Assembly (NCBI GenBank): GCA_934418295.1
Contig: CAKRWZ010000034.1
Coordinates: 1 to 19,309, forward strand
Reading direction: 5' to 3'
DNA: 19,309 nucleotides
From: an uncultured Mediterraneibacter sp.
GTDB lineage: Bacteria; Bacillota; Clostridia; Lachnospirales; Lachnospiraceae
Shown here: positions 6,822-14,627 of the stretch, in pieces
Layout: every line of letters starts with the position of its first letter
Position numbering within the stretch: position 1 is the first letter of the stretch
Notes under the pieces: model-generated
What the model was told of the DNA's origin: nothing
Databases searched by the model: none
Seen by the model: the letters and a program-made list of their open reading frames with translations, nothing else
Made by a program: the position numbers and the translations under genes

Positions 6822-8081
6822 CTATTCTCCTTTTTTCTCTGTCAGCACGATTTTGATCACCGGCTGCTGTTCCCACTCCACCGTATTGGGTATACTGACA
6901 GATACCGGTATTTCATATGTTCCTGCCGTATAATAATTTTTTAGGTCAATGGAAACCGCATTCTGAATATCCAGCACATTCAGCGCTTCCTGTGCTCCTC
7001 TGAACCGCATCTGGATTTCTTCCACATCCCCGTAAGATATTTTTAACTTCTTCGACAGATTATTTACGCCTATGGATTCTACCGGGAATTCAATAACTTT
7101 GACTCCTTCCTGTTCCACCAAAAGGGTCACGATCACATTGTTTGCTTTTTCATCTACTAATTTTACATTTTCCGGAAGATATTTCATAATGTCCAGCACC
7201 ACTTCTTTTCGCTCACTGGCACCTTCCACGCTCAGCTCCGGCGCCGATATATCGATGCCGTTGATCTGTTTGAGCACTTCTCCCGTACCGCAGATCTCGA
7301 TTTTTTCCGGCTCACTGCTCAGTCCGGTATAAACGCATCCTTCTGCCGGAGTCCCTGAAATCGTAAAGTTCAGAGAAACACTTTTGGTCCCCAACACCTG
7401 CACGCTTACGATAACGCCCTGCTCTCCTAAGTTATTTGCCAAAAGCGTCTGGTCGATCACGTTTCCTTCTGCATCATAGAGCACCAGTTCCCCCGTCAGT
7501 TCCTGATCCCTGGAAAGGCCGGACACATCTACTTTTGCCGCTGCTTTTGCGACATTTCCCACCAGAGATTCCGCTCCTCGGATAGTAACGGTCTCCGGAT
7601 TTGTTTTCAATTCTCCAAGCTCATAACCGCCCCGGAGAGTTCCTGTCGTCTCTACCGTCAGCGGGAAGGTATTCTTCGTCTGATCCTCGATCTTCACCTG
7701 GATATTCTGAGGATTTGCCACTGCTTCACATTTATCTTCGTAGCCGCTCACATAAGCTTTGATGGGAACCAATGTTTTCAGTTCCATCTCTCTCATATCG
7801 GCCACTGCCACGATATCGTCTTCTGAAATTTTGGAAAGAACAGATCTGGGCGCCGATACCGTTACAGAAACGGTCTGCGTATCATCTACGATCTGATAGA
7901 TTTTTCCTGTATTTGTAACAATTTCTTCGTTCGTCACCTTTACGGTAATATTCCGGAAAGTTTCCGAATCCACCGGGTCATCCACGTTTACCACTATCAG
8001 CCATAATATGACTGCAAAAAAGACAGCTGCAATCTTCAGACCCAGATTGTTTGCCAGATGGCTTGCCAGCTTATTTTTCAT
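6822..8081 (-). CDS. cdaR: YbbR-domain protein CdaR, regulator of diadenylate cyclase
   Basis: This 419-residue protein has a single N-terminal membrane anchor (about 16-33, LKIAAVFFAVILWLIVV). Four consecutive YbbR-type domains on the outer face follow at roughly 40-130, 131-230, 231-320 and 321-415. The domain starts are recognisable from recurring blocks such as FPLTVETTGTLRGGY and PETVTIRGAESLV. In Bacillus, Listeria and Staphylococcus, CdaR binds the membrane cyclase CdaA and modulates c-di-AMP synthesis. The start codon lies inside the 3' end of cdaA (11-base overlap), which implies translational coupling, and an AAAGGAAG box precedes it. Length and domain count fit the family. No enzymatic motif is expected or seen. 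Confidence 0.9.
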   Translation of the reverse strand: MKNKLASHLANNLGLKIAAVFFAVILWLIVVNVDDPVDSETFRNITVKVTNEEIVTNTGKIYQIVDDTQTVSVTVSAPRSVLSKISEDDIVAVADMREMELKTLVPIKAYVSGYEDKCEAVANPQNIQVKIEDQTKNTFPLTVETTGTLRGGYELGELKTNPETVTIRGAESLVGNVAKAAAKVDVSGLSRDQELTGELVLYDAEGNVIDQTLLANNLGEQGVIVSVQVLGTKSVSLNFTISGTPAEGCVYTGLSSEPEKIEICGTGEVLKQINGIDISAPELSVEGASERKEVVLDIMKYLPENVKLVDEKANNVIVTLLVEQEGVKVIEFPVESIGVNNLSKKLKISYGDVEEIQMRFRGAQEALNVLDIQNAVSIDLKNYYTAGTYEIPVSVSIPNTVEWEQQPVIKIVLTEKKGE

Positions 8082-8943
8082 GCTTCTGTCTTCCTTTCCG
8101 CAAAGAAAACTTTTTCGCTTCAGAAGTCCGATATTGGATCTGGTTCAGTCTGGTCGCCAGATATTCCGCAGAAACACCCCGGACAATCTGCCCGCCCATG
8201 GCGATGGACACCTGTCCTGTCTCTTCTGAAACCACAATGATCAGAGCATCGCTCACTTCGCTCATGCCAAGGGCTGCCCTGTGTCTTGTGCCGAGTTCTT
8301 TGCTGATCTGCATGTTGTCTGACAACGGCAGATAACATGTTGCGGATGTAATCCTGTCTCCCCGGACGATCACTGCGCCGTCATGGAGCGGCGTATTATG
8401 CTCAAAGATATTCAACAACACTTGTTCTGACACCATACAATCCAGCTCGATGCCCGTCCGTTCATACTCTGTCAGCTTGATCGCCTGCTCCACGACGATC
8501 AGCGCCCCTGTACAGACACTTCCCATTTTGTAAGAAGCTGCCACGATACTCCCCAAAGTTTCATCCGAAAAACGCTGATTATCTTTATTCCGCTCAAAAG
8601 GAACAAAATCCATGATAAAATTCTTTTCTCCCAATTTTTCCAACGCCCGTCTCAGCTCCGGCTGGAAAACGACCACCGCCGCCACTGCCAGCACGTTGAT
8701 GGATTCCTTTGCGAGAAACAGAATCGTATGCATTTTCAATGCTGCCGCAAACAAGATAAAAACGCCCAACACAACCATACCTTTCAAAAGCATCCAGGCT
8801 TTTGTGTTTTTGATCCAGAGCATGATCTTGTATATGATGAATGCGACAATGATAATCTCAATTACATCCAGAAAGTGTATCTCAGGAAAATACATGTCAC
8901 TGAAATATTTCCCCAAAAACGAAGAAATGCTTCCCGTATTCAT
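8071..8943 (-). CDS. cdaA: Membrane diadenylate cyclase CdaA
   Basis: This 290-residue protein makes cyclic di-AMP from two ATP at the membrane. Three hydrophobic helices (about 24-44, 51-70, 74-94) are followed by a DAC (DisA_N) domain from about 100 to 265. The catalytic DGA motif is intact (TPLHDGAVIV, 188-190) and so is the ATP-binding RHR motif (GTRHRAALG, 220-222), so the enzyme should be active. c-di-AMP is an essential osmotic and wall-homeostasis signal in most Firmicutes. AAAGGA lies about 10 bases before the ATG. It overlaps cdaR by 11 bases and follows the polytopic membrane gene by 43 bases. The usual third partner glmM is not downstream here; an HPr gene takes that place. Confidence 0.95.
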   Translation of the reverse strand: MNTGSISSFLGKYFSDMYFPEIHFLDVIEIIIVAFIIYKIMLWIKNTKAWMLLKGMVVLGVFILFAAALKMHTILFLAKESINVLAVAAVVVFQPELRRALEKLGEKNFIMDFVPFERNKDNQRFSDETLGSIVAASYKMGSVCTGALIVVEQAIKLTEYERTGIELDCMVSEQVLLNIFEHNTPLHDGAVIVRGDRITSATCYLPLSDNMQISKELGTRHRAALGMSEVSDALIIVVSEETGQVSIAMGGQIVRGVSAEYLATRLNQIQYRTSEAKKFSLRKGRQKHEK

Positions 8944-8986
8944 TTTATCATCATCCTTTCTGGTTTTTATTTCTATCTCTTATCTG

Positions 8987-10060
8987 CTATTTCTGCTCTT
9001 CTCCGATCCCCAGTTCTTTGTTTAAACTCTGTTTCAAAAGAGCTTCTTCCGTCTTATCATCCGTCCATACTTCTTTCTGTACGGCATGCGGATGCTGTTT
9101 CGGCTCGCTCTTCTCCCCGCTTTTCTGCTCACTCTTTCGTTCATTGATCTTCTTTACCGTTTTTTCCGGTGCAGAAACTGCAATCTTTGGAATTGCTTTC
9201 ACATAATAATAATATTCATCATCTTCAAATTGCACCTGCTGCGCCCCTGCATAATTGACCGAGAAGAACAACAATTCCAAAACGATTCCGACTACAGCTG
9301 CCACCAGGCTTCCGAGGAACATAGAAACATAATCTGTTTTCACGCCTAAGAGCATCCCGCCGACGATCACTACGACGATATTGGACACCACGCCTGCTGC
9401 CGTTGCGATCTTCCAGGAATGATCCAGCGCCCTTGTCCGAATGTTATAAACCAGGATCACACAGATCGTAAATGCAAGAATCATCACCAGCATTTCTTTG
9501 TTTTGAAGGATCTGTTTTGTATAGCTGCTCAAGCCATTGATCAGGCTTTCACCGCTTCCGCTCTTCAGTACTGCAGAAGAAGTTTTAATATAATGCAGCA
9601 TATAATAGATCATCGTACCGCATGCGATCGGTACCACATATACCGGCGTTCCCAAAAGGCCATAGGCGATCGGCACCACATATGGGATCTTCAGCGCGAA
9701 GGCGATCGGTGTCAGAAGAACCAGCCATGCTTTTCCCGGCGTAAAGCGGAAATAAAAAATATACATGATCACAAAAACGATCGCCGTCACAATCAACACT
9801 GACAGGGACAGGCTGTATGTATGCAAAAGGACCAGTCCCGCTGCCAAAAATGTCATGACCGTCAGCGGTAAAAACGCACAGATCAAAGCCAGACCCAACG
9901 TCACAAAAACGGATGCCGCTGTTTTCATAAAACCGACATTCGCATTGATCAGGGCAAACACCGCGATCCCCAGTACAAACTTTAATACTTTATCTATGAC
10001 CGAAGCATATTTTCCGTAATACACCTGCAGTTTTTCTTTCCACACAAGCAATGTACTCAT
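8987..10060 (-). CDS. Uncharacterised polytopic membrane protein upstream of cdaA
   Basis: I do not recognise the family with certainty. The 357-residue protein has about eight hydrophobic segments, roughly at 25-45, 48-66, 67-80, 84-104, 110-130, 134-157, 188-205 and 216-268 (the last probably two helices). A soluble, highly charged C-terminal tail (about 272-357) is rich in Lys, Glu and Gln and contains a YYYY run near 284. No transporter or enzyme signature stands out. It begins 3 bases after the stop of the two-helix gene, and its AGGAG box lies within the end of that gene, so the two are translationally linked. It precedes cdaA by 43 bases in the same direction. The context suggests, as inference only, a membrane partner or transport function linked to c-di-AMP or wall homeostasis. 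Confidence 0.8.
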   Translation of the reverse strand: MSTLLVWKEKLQVYYGKYASVIDKVLKFVLGIAVFALINANVGFMKTAASVFVTLGLALICAFLPLTVMTFLAAGLVLLHTYSLSLSVLIVTAIVFVIMYIFYFRFTPGKAWLVLLTPIAFALKIPYVVPIAYGLLGTPVYVVPIACGTMIYYMLHYIKTSSAVLKSGSGESLINGLSSYTKQILQNKEMLVMILAFTICVILVYNIRTRALDHSWKIATAAGVVSNIVVVIVGGMLLGVKTDYVSMFLGSLVAAVVGIVLELLFFSVNYAGAQQVQFEDDEYYYYVKAIPKIAVSAPEKTVKKINERKSEQKSGEKSEPKQHPHAVQKEVWTDDKTEEALLKQSLNKELGIGEEQK

Positions 10061-10063
10061 CTG

Positions 10064-10456
10064 TTATTTCTCCTTTTTGCCGAACTTTTCAAGGCGTCCC
10101 AGATCCCGGTAATATCTGCGCATCCGTTTTTTCGCGCGGTTGTATTTTTTCCGGTAAAACTGGCTGGAGCAGAAACCGTAAAGGATTAAAAGCACTATGT
10201 ATCCGATTACAACTCCCGCCCCCATCACAAAAATCTTGGTAAGCGTAATATTTTTCATCAATATATCCATAAACCCGACCACCAGAAGCAGGATCAGCAA
10301 TGCATATCCAAACGTAAGCCACAATATTGTTGCCAGCGTCTTCATGCTGGTATAATCTTTTCGATAATAGGTGCTGATCTTCAGATCTTCCTGTCCTTGC
10401 TTTTCCTCGTAGGAAGCCATCCGGAACATCAGCCTGATACGATTCTCGTTCAGCAT
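10064..10456 (-). CDS. Small membrane protein with two transmembrane helices, uncharacterised
   Basis: I do not recognise this 130-residue protein. It has a polar N-terminus (1-38), two hydrophobic helices (about 40-66 and 73-96), and a strongly basic tail (97-130) with YRKKYNRAKKRMRRYYRD. The positive-inside rule suggests both termini are cytoplasmic. GGGGTG lies about 7 bases before the ATG. It is the first gene after a plausible promoter overlapping the comF end, and its stop is 3 bases before the next gene's start. That makes it the leader gene of the putative c-di-AMP operon. An alternative view is that it belongs functionally with the 357-residue membrane protein alone. Confidence 0.75.
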   Translation of the reverse strand: MLNENRIRLMFRMASYEEKQGQEDLKISTYYRKDYTSMKTLATILWLTFGYALLILLLVVGFMDILMKNITLTKIFVMGAGVVIGYIVLLILYGFCSSQFYRKKYNRAKKRMRRYYRDLGRLEKFGKKEK

Positions 10457-10494
10457 ATTTTCACCCCATATTCTGCCATCAAACTAACATTTTC

Positions 10495-10524
10495 AGTATA
10501 GCATACATTCAAAGGTCTTGTCCA
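10495..10524 (-). promoter_or_regulatory. Likely promoter of the membrane-protein/cdaA/cdaR/HPr operon
   Basis: On the minus strand TGGACA (10524-10519), an 18-base spacer and TATACT (10500-10495) form a sigma-A-like promoter. TG one base before the -10 adds the extended -10 element. The -35 lies in the last codons of comF. The start of the two-helix gene is about 40 bases downstream. Confidence 0.5.
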
Positions 10525-11165
10525 ATGCTAATACTCAAAAAATACACTTTGTCCACTCCCGATTTTTTCAGTATTTCCGCCGCTTTGTCTATGGTACTTC
10601 CGGTCGTGTAGATATCGTCAACCAAAAGCACTGTTTCCGCCGGTTTCCACCCGCTTTCCACCGCAAATGCATTCCGGAGGTTCCAGCTGCGTTCCGCCGG
10701 ATCCAGGTCCTTCTGCGGATGAGTGTTCCGCACTCTTTTCAACACGTTCTTTTCTAACGGGATCCCTGTGTGTTCCGAAAGTTTTTCTGCCAATAATTCT
10801 GCCTGATTATAACCGCGCTTTTTCCTCTTCTTTTTGTGCAGCGGGATCGGAATCAAAACGTCCGGCTTCCAACGCCGGATCTGTGTCCCGTATCGTTTTT
10901 CCAACTCTTTTGCAAAAACTGCGGCATAGTTCCGCTGATTCTGAAACTTAAACCGATAGACTGCCGCAGCTGCATTTCCTTGATGGAGATATAAACTTTT
11001 TCCCTGGTCAAAAGACTGCTTTTTCCGTCCGCATTCTGCACAATACTCTTTTTCATGATCAGAAACCGGCTTTCCGCATTTCAGACAAACAGAACCTTCC
11101 GCCCGTTTCACGCGCTCTCTGCAATTTTCACAGATTCCTTCCGGACAGATTTCCCCGCAAAACAC
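10509..11165 (-). CDS. comF: ComF family phosphoribosyltransferase-like protein
   Basis: ComF proteins combine an N-terminal zinc-binding Cys region with a PRTase-fold domain and are linked to DNA uptake in Bacillus. Here two Cys-rich stretches occur (ICENC, CLKCG, CAEC), followed by LIPIPLHKKKRKKRGYNQAELL and the PRPP-binding loop VLLVDDIYTTGST (about 179-191). The coordinates use a GTG start at 11165, the only standard start in the frame. However, the frame stays open back to 11271 and encodes NLLYPQVCVFCG immediately upstream, which looks like the usual family N-terminus and supplies the first Cys of a CxxC pair. A CTG at 11186, with AGGGA 9 bases before it and 2 bases after the recD2 stop, is therefore a serious alternative. 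It is last in the mreB-recD2-comF run. Confidence 0.88.
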   Translation of the reverse strand: MFCGEICPEGICENCRERVKRAEGSVCLKCGKPVSDHEKEYCAECGRKKQSFDQGKSLYLHQGNAAAAVYRFKFQNQRNYAAVFAKELEKRYGTQIRRWKPDVLIPIPLHKKKRKKRGYNQAELLAEKLSEHTGIPLEKNVLKRVRNTHPQKDLDPAERSWNLRNAFAVESGWKPAETVLLVDDIYTTGSTIDKAAEILKKSGVDKVYFLSISIGQDL

Positions 11166-11188
11166 ACAAACCTGCGGATAAAGCAGAT

Positions 11189-13420
11189 TCAGAATTCCCT
11201 GATACGCTCGTCCAAGCTGGTATAACGCTCCTGTTCGCTTTTGTTTTGGATCATTTCCTGAAATGTTTCTTCACTCCCCACTATAGTGATACATTTTTTT
11301 GCTCTGGTGACGGCCGTATACAACAAATTGCGATTATACAAAAGTCTCGGTCCCGGAAGAAGCGGCAGCACCACCGCCGGATATTCACTTCCCTGAGCCT
11401 TATGTATCGTGATCGCATACGCCAGTTCCAATTCCTCCAGCATGGCAAACGGGTAAGTAATTCTTCTTTGCTCATCAAACTCTACTTCCACCGTTTCCTC
11501 AAAGGGATCGATTTCACGGATCACGCCCATGTCTCCGTTAAAAACGCCTTGCCCGGAATCTATGGTCAATCCCCGTGCCGTCCGTATTTCCCATTCCAGC
11601 TGGTAATTGTTTTTGATCTGCATGACTTTATCGCCCGCACGGAACAGTCTGCCCCCTTGTTCTGTTTCTTTCTTTTCCGGGGACGGCGGATTCAGATATC
11701 GCTGCAGCATCGCATTCAGCCGTTCCACCCCCAAAAGTCCTTTTTTCATGGGTGTCAGCACCTGGATCTCCAGAGGATCCGCATTCACATATCTGGGCAT
11801 TTTTTCCTGGACAAGCGCCAATACCACCCGCAGGATCACATCCGAATCACTGCGTTTCAAAAAGAAGAAATCTTTGCTTTTATTATCTAAAACCACCAAT
11901 TCTCCCGCATTGATCTTATGGGCATTCACTACGATATCGCTTTCCCCTGCCTGCCGGAATATTTTGGTCAGCTTTACGATTGCAAATCGTTCCGAACGAA
12001 TCATATCTTTTAATACACTTCCCGGTCCGACGGACGGCAGCTGATTTTGGTCTCCCACGAGGATCAGTCTCGTTCCCACACTGATTGCCTCCAAAAGGGC
12101 ATGCATCAACGGCAGGTCTACCATCGACATTTCATCGATAATGATCACGTCCGTTTCCAGCGGATTTTCTTCATTTCGGCCAAATCCGGACACCCCATGG
12201 TCCTCCTCCGGATTGCCGCTTACCTCCAGCAGCCTATGTATCGTCTGCGCTTCATACCCGGTCGTCTCTGTCATGCGCTTTGCCGCACGGCCTGTAGGTG
12301 CCGCAAGCCGGATATCCATTCCCAATCTCTCAAAAAAGTGGATCATCGTATTGATGGTCGTAGTCTTTCCTGTTCCGGGACCTCCGGTCAAAATGAACAG
12401 CCCGTTCCTGGCAGCCTCCAAAACTGCCGTTCTCTGTTTGACATCCAAATCCAGTTTTTCCGATTTCCGGATCTTTTCCAAGCGTTCCTGAAAAGACTCC
12501 TCGTCCAAATCATAGGAAACATTCAGAGCATCCAGCATCGCTGCCGTATGTAGCTCCAGATAATACAGTCTGGCCGGATACACTCTTAGCTGTCCCTCTG
12601 TTTCTTTTAATACGATCTTTTTCTCCATATTCAGATCCATCAAATGCTTTTCCAGATCTGAGATTTCCGTCTCCAACAGCCTGGATGTCCGATACAGCAA
12701 ACTGTCCGCCGGAAGATAAATATGCCCTTCCGACGCACTCTGCTGCAATGTATACAACAGACCACTCCGAATTCGGAATTCCGAATTCGGCCGGATCCCT
12801 ACCTGCGCAGCGATCTCATCTGCCGTCTTGAAGCCGACTCCCTGTATCTGATCTGCAATCTGATAAGGGTTCTCTTCGATCACCTGATAAACATTTCTTC
12901 CATATCGTTCATAAATCTTGGCACCGAGGGTCACCGAAATTCCATATTTCTGAAGAAAAATCATTGCTTTCCGCATATCTCGCTTTTCTTCCAGCTGCAC
13001 CGAAATATCCATTGCCTTTTTCAGACTGATCCCTTTGATCTCTGCCAAACGCTCCGGTTCCTCTTCGATAATGCGGAACGTATCTCCTCTGAATTTGTCC
13101 ACGATTTTTCCGGCCATTTTCACTCCGATGCCTTTGATCGCACCAGATCCCAGATATCGCTCAATGGAAATCACATCTTCCGGCTCTTTAAATTCATACG
13201 CACTTACTTTCAGCTGCAGCCCGTACAGATTGTGATTCGTGTATTCTCCGGAAACTTCCAACATTTCTCCCTCGGAAAGGGAAGTGAAATTACCGACACA
13301 AGTCAATTCTCCATCTTCATTTTCCAATTGAAAAACCGTATAACCATTGTCTTCATTTCGATATACGATATGTTCTACATATCCTTGTGTCTTCTCCAAG
13401 TCTCTCTTCCTTTCGGTCAC
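11189..13420 (-). CDS. recD2: ATP-dependent DNA helicase RecD2 (SF1B)
   Basis: This protein of about 740 residues is a RecD-like 5'-3' helicase of the type found without RecBC, involved in DNA repair and mismatch or replication-fork maintenance in Bacillus and Deinococcus. The N-terminal OB-like region (about 10-80, EGYVEHIVYRNEDNGYTV-like) is followed by helix-hairpin-helix segments (90-205, with IKGIGVKMAGKIV and IQGVGFKTADEIA). Walker A is LTGGPGTGKTTT (about 344-355), Walker B IIIDEMSMVD (427-436), then GDQNQLPSVGPG. The SF1 C-terminal motif is AYAITIHKAQGSEYPAVV. The coordinates start at a GTG with a poor ribosome binding site. A TTG at 13399, with AAGGAAG about 7 bases upstream, would give EKTQGYVEH and fits the family start better. 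An odd 24-bp palindrome lies inside the gene at 12767-12790. Hairpins separate it from mreB. Confidence 0.93.
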   Translation of the reverse strand: MTERKRDLEKTQGYVEHIVYRNEDNGYTVFQLENEDGELTCVGNFTSLSEGEMLEVSGEYTNHNLYGLQLKVSAYEFKEPEDVISIERYLGSGAIKGIGVKMAGKIVDKFRGDTFRIIEEEPERLAEIKGISLKKAMDISVQLEEKRDMRKAMIFLQKYGISVTLGAKIYERYGRNVYQVIEENPYQIADQIQGVGFKTADEIAAQVGIRPNSEFRIRSGLLYTLQQSASEGHIYLPADSLLYRTSRLLETEISDLEKHLMDLNMEKKIVLKETEGQLRVYPARLYYLELHTAAMLDALNVSYDLDEESFQERLEKIRKSEKLDLDVKQRTAVLEAARNGLFILTGGPGTGKTTTINTMIHFFERLGMDIRLAAPTGRAAKRMTETTGYEAQTIHRLLEVSGNPEEDHGVSGFGRNEENPLETDVIIIDEMSMVDLPLMHALLEAISVGTRLILVGDQNQLPSVGPGSVLKDMIRSERFAIVKLTKIFRQAGESDIVVNAHKINAGELVVLDNKSKDFFFLKRSDSDVILRVVLALVQEKMPRYVNADPLEIQVLTPMKKGLLGVERLNAMLQRYLNPPSPEKKETEQGGRLFRAGDKVMQIKNNYQLEWEIRTARGLTIDSGQGVFNGDMGVIREIDPFEETVEVEFDEQRRITYPFAMLEELELAYAITIHKAQGSEYPAVVLPLLPGPRLLYNRNLLYTAVTRAKKCITIVGSEETFQEMIQNKSEQERYTSLDERIREF
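12767..12790. repeat. Perfect 24-bp palindrome with three EcoRI sites inside recD2
   Basis: The block CCGAATTCGG occurs twice with AATT between, making a 24-base sequence identical to its own reverse complement. GAATTC occurs at 12769, 12776 and 12783. It encodes about PNSEFRIR near residue 211 of RecD2, between the helix-hairpin-helix region and the ATPase domain. Confidence 0.9.
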
Positions 13421-13431
13421 CTAACAGCTAT

Positions 13432-13453
13432 AAAGATCCAACGGATCTTTTTT
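13432..13453 (+). terminator. Hairpin with T tract between recD2 and mreB
   Basis: AAAGATCC, a 3-base AAC loop and GGATCTTT form an 8-bp stem followed by TTT, giving six T in all on the plus strand. In that direction it would stop antisense transcription from recD2. On the minus strand the same hairpin sits about 12 bases before the annotated recD2 start but lacks a clear T tract. Confidence 0.4.
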
Positions 13454-13472
13454 ATATGCATAGCAACAGAAT

Positions 13473-13496
13473 GGCGGAAAGATTTTTCTTTCCGCC
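13473..13496 (-). terminator. GC-rich stem-loop downstream of mreB
   Basis: GGCGGAAAG pairs perfectly with CTTTCCGCC around a 6-base loop, about 12 bases after the mreB stop. No T tract follows on the minus strand, so it may be a transcript-end or mRNA-stabilising structure rather than a full terminator. Confidence 0.4.
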
Positions 13497-13507
13497 GCCT
13501 TCCGAAG

Positions 13508-14497
13508 CTATAATTCTTTTCTGCCGCTCATAAACTCCACGTATTGCCCGGTTCCTACTGCCACTACCTGCAGCGGATCCTCTGCAGTCATCGTATTGAT
13601 TCCTGTTTTTTCTTCTATCAGTTCTTCTAAGCCTCTCAACATAGAACCGCCTCCCGTCAGGACGATCCCCCGATCCAATATATCCGCAGACAGCTCCGGC
13701 GGGGTCCTTTCCAAAACCCCCACTACCGCTTCCACGATCTGACCGGCAGCCTCACGGAGTGCTTCCTCCGTCTCAGAAGAAGTCACCGTAACAGTCTTGG
13801 GAAGTCCGGTTACCAGATTGCGCCCGTGTACTTCCATAGACTCTTCTTCCACCAGCGGATAGGCTGTTCCGATTTTTATCTTAATGTCTTCTGCCGTTCT
13901 TTCTCCGATAAGCAGATTATGTTTTTTTCGCATATAACGAACGATGGCTTCATCAAAATCATCCCCTGCAATCTTCAGAGACGTATTTACCACGGTTCCT
14001 CCCAGCGAGATCACGGCAATATCCGCCGTGCCGCCTCCGATATCGACGATCATGTTGCCGCAAGGCTTGGAAATATCAATTCCCGCTCCGATAGCCGCTG
14101 CCACCGGTTCCTCGATCAGATGTACCTCTCTGGCACCAGAAGCAAAGGCTGCTTCTTCCACAGCCTTTTTTTCTACTTCCGTCACGCCGCTCGGAACGCA
14201 CACGCTGATGCGGGGCTTCTTAAACGTTCGCTTTCCAAGCGCTTTCTGCACGAAATATTTCATCATTTTCTCTGTAACTGTATAATCTGAAATCACGCCC
14301 TGACGGAGCGGACGGACTGCCACGATATTTCCCGGTGTCCTTCCCAGCATCAGCCGTGCTTCTTCTCCGATGGCTTTTACCACATTGGTGTCCCGGTCAA
14401 AAGCAACGACTGAAGGCTCTTTCAGCACGACCCCTTTTCCTTTTACGTACACGAGAACGCTGGCGGTTCCCAAATCTATTCCGATATCTACTGCCAT
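13508..14497 (-). CDS. mreB: Rod shape-determining protein MreB/Mbl (bacterial actin)
   Basis: This 329-residue protein is an actin-like ATPase that polymerises under the membrane and guides lateral wall synthesis. The nucleotide-binding blocks are present: phosphate 1 GIDLGTASVLVY (6-17), LIEEPVAAAIGAG with the catalytic Glu region near 130, phosphate 2 VDIGGGTADIAVIS (151-164), and the adenosine motif GIVLTGGGSMLRGL near 285-298. Length is normal for the family. AAGGAG stands about 8 bases before the ATG and a plausible promoter lies 86-114 bases upstream. mreC and mreD do not follow, so this may be an additional MreB or Mbl paralogue separate from the main mreBCD cluster. Sequence alone does not separate MreB from Mbl. 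Confidence 0.92.
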   Translation of the reverse strand: MAVDIGIDLGTASVLVYVKGKGVVLKEPSVVAFDRDTNVVKAIGEEARLMLGRTPGNIVAVRPLRQGVISDYTVTEKMMKYFVQKALGKRTFKKPRISVCVPSGVTEVEKKAVEEAAFASGAREVHLIEEPVAAAIGAGIDISKPCGNMIVDIGGGTADIAVISLGGTVVNTSLKIAGDDFDEAIVRYMRKKHNLLIGERTAEDIKIKIGTAYPLVEEESMEVHGRNLVTGLPKTVTVTSSETEEALREAAGQIVEAVVGVLERTPPELSADILDRGIVLTGGGSMLRGLEELIEEKTGINTMTAEDPLQVVAVGTGQYVEFMSGRKEL

Positions 14498-14582
14498 AAT
14501 ATATCTCCTTCCGGCTTATATCTCTATCTATTATCTCTTTTCCGGTTTAAATCATTCATCTTCTTGTCAGATATGCATTATC

Positions 14583-14611
14583 AGTATAATCAAATTTGGA
14601 ATAAATGGAAA
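14583..14611 (-). promoter_or_regulatory. Possible promoter of mreB
   Basis: On the minus strand TTTCCA (14611-14606), a 17-base spacer and TATACT (14588-14583) form a plausible sigma-A promoter in the 130-base gap between uvrA and mreB. The -35 matches consensus at four of six positions. Confidence 0.4.
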
Positions 14612-14627
14612 GCCCTTTTCACAGATT

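Noticed and set aside
6808..6876. N-terminal extension of the HPr frame
   Set aside because: It overlaps the end of cdaR, lies before the normal HPr start, and the ATG at 6807 has a proper ribosome binding site.
12722..13513. 263-codon plus-strand ORF opposite recD2
   Set aside because: It is antisense to the conserved N-terminal half of RecD2 and resembles no domain; the open frame reflects codon bias of the opposite strand.
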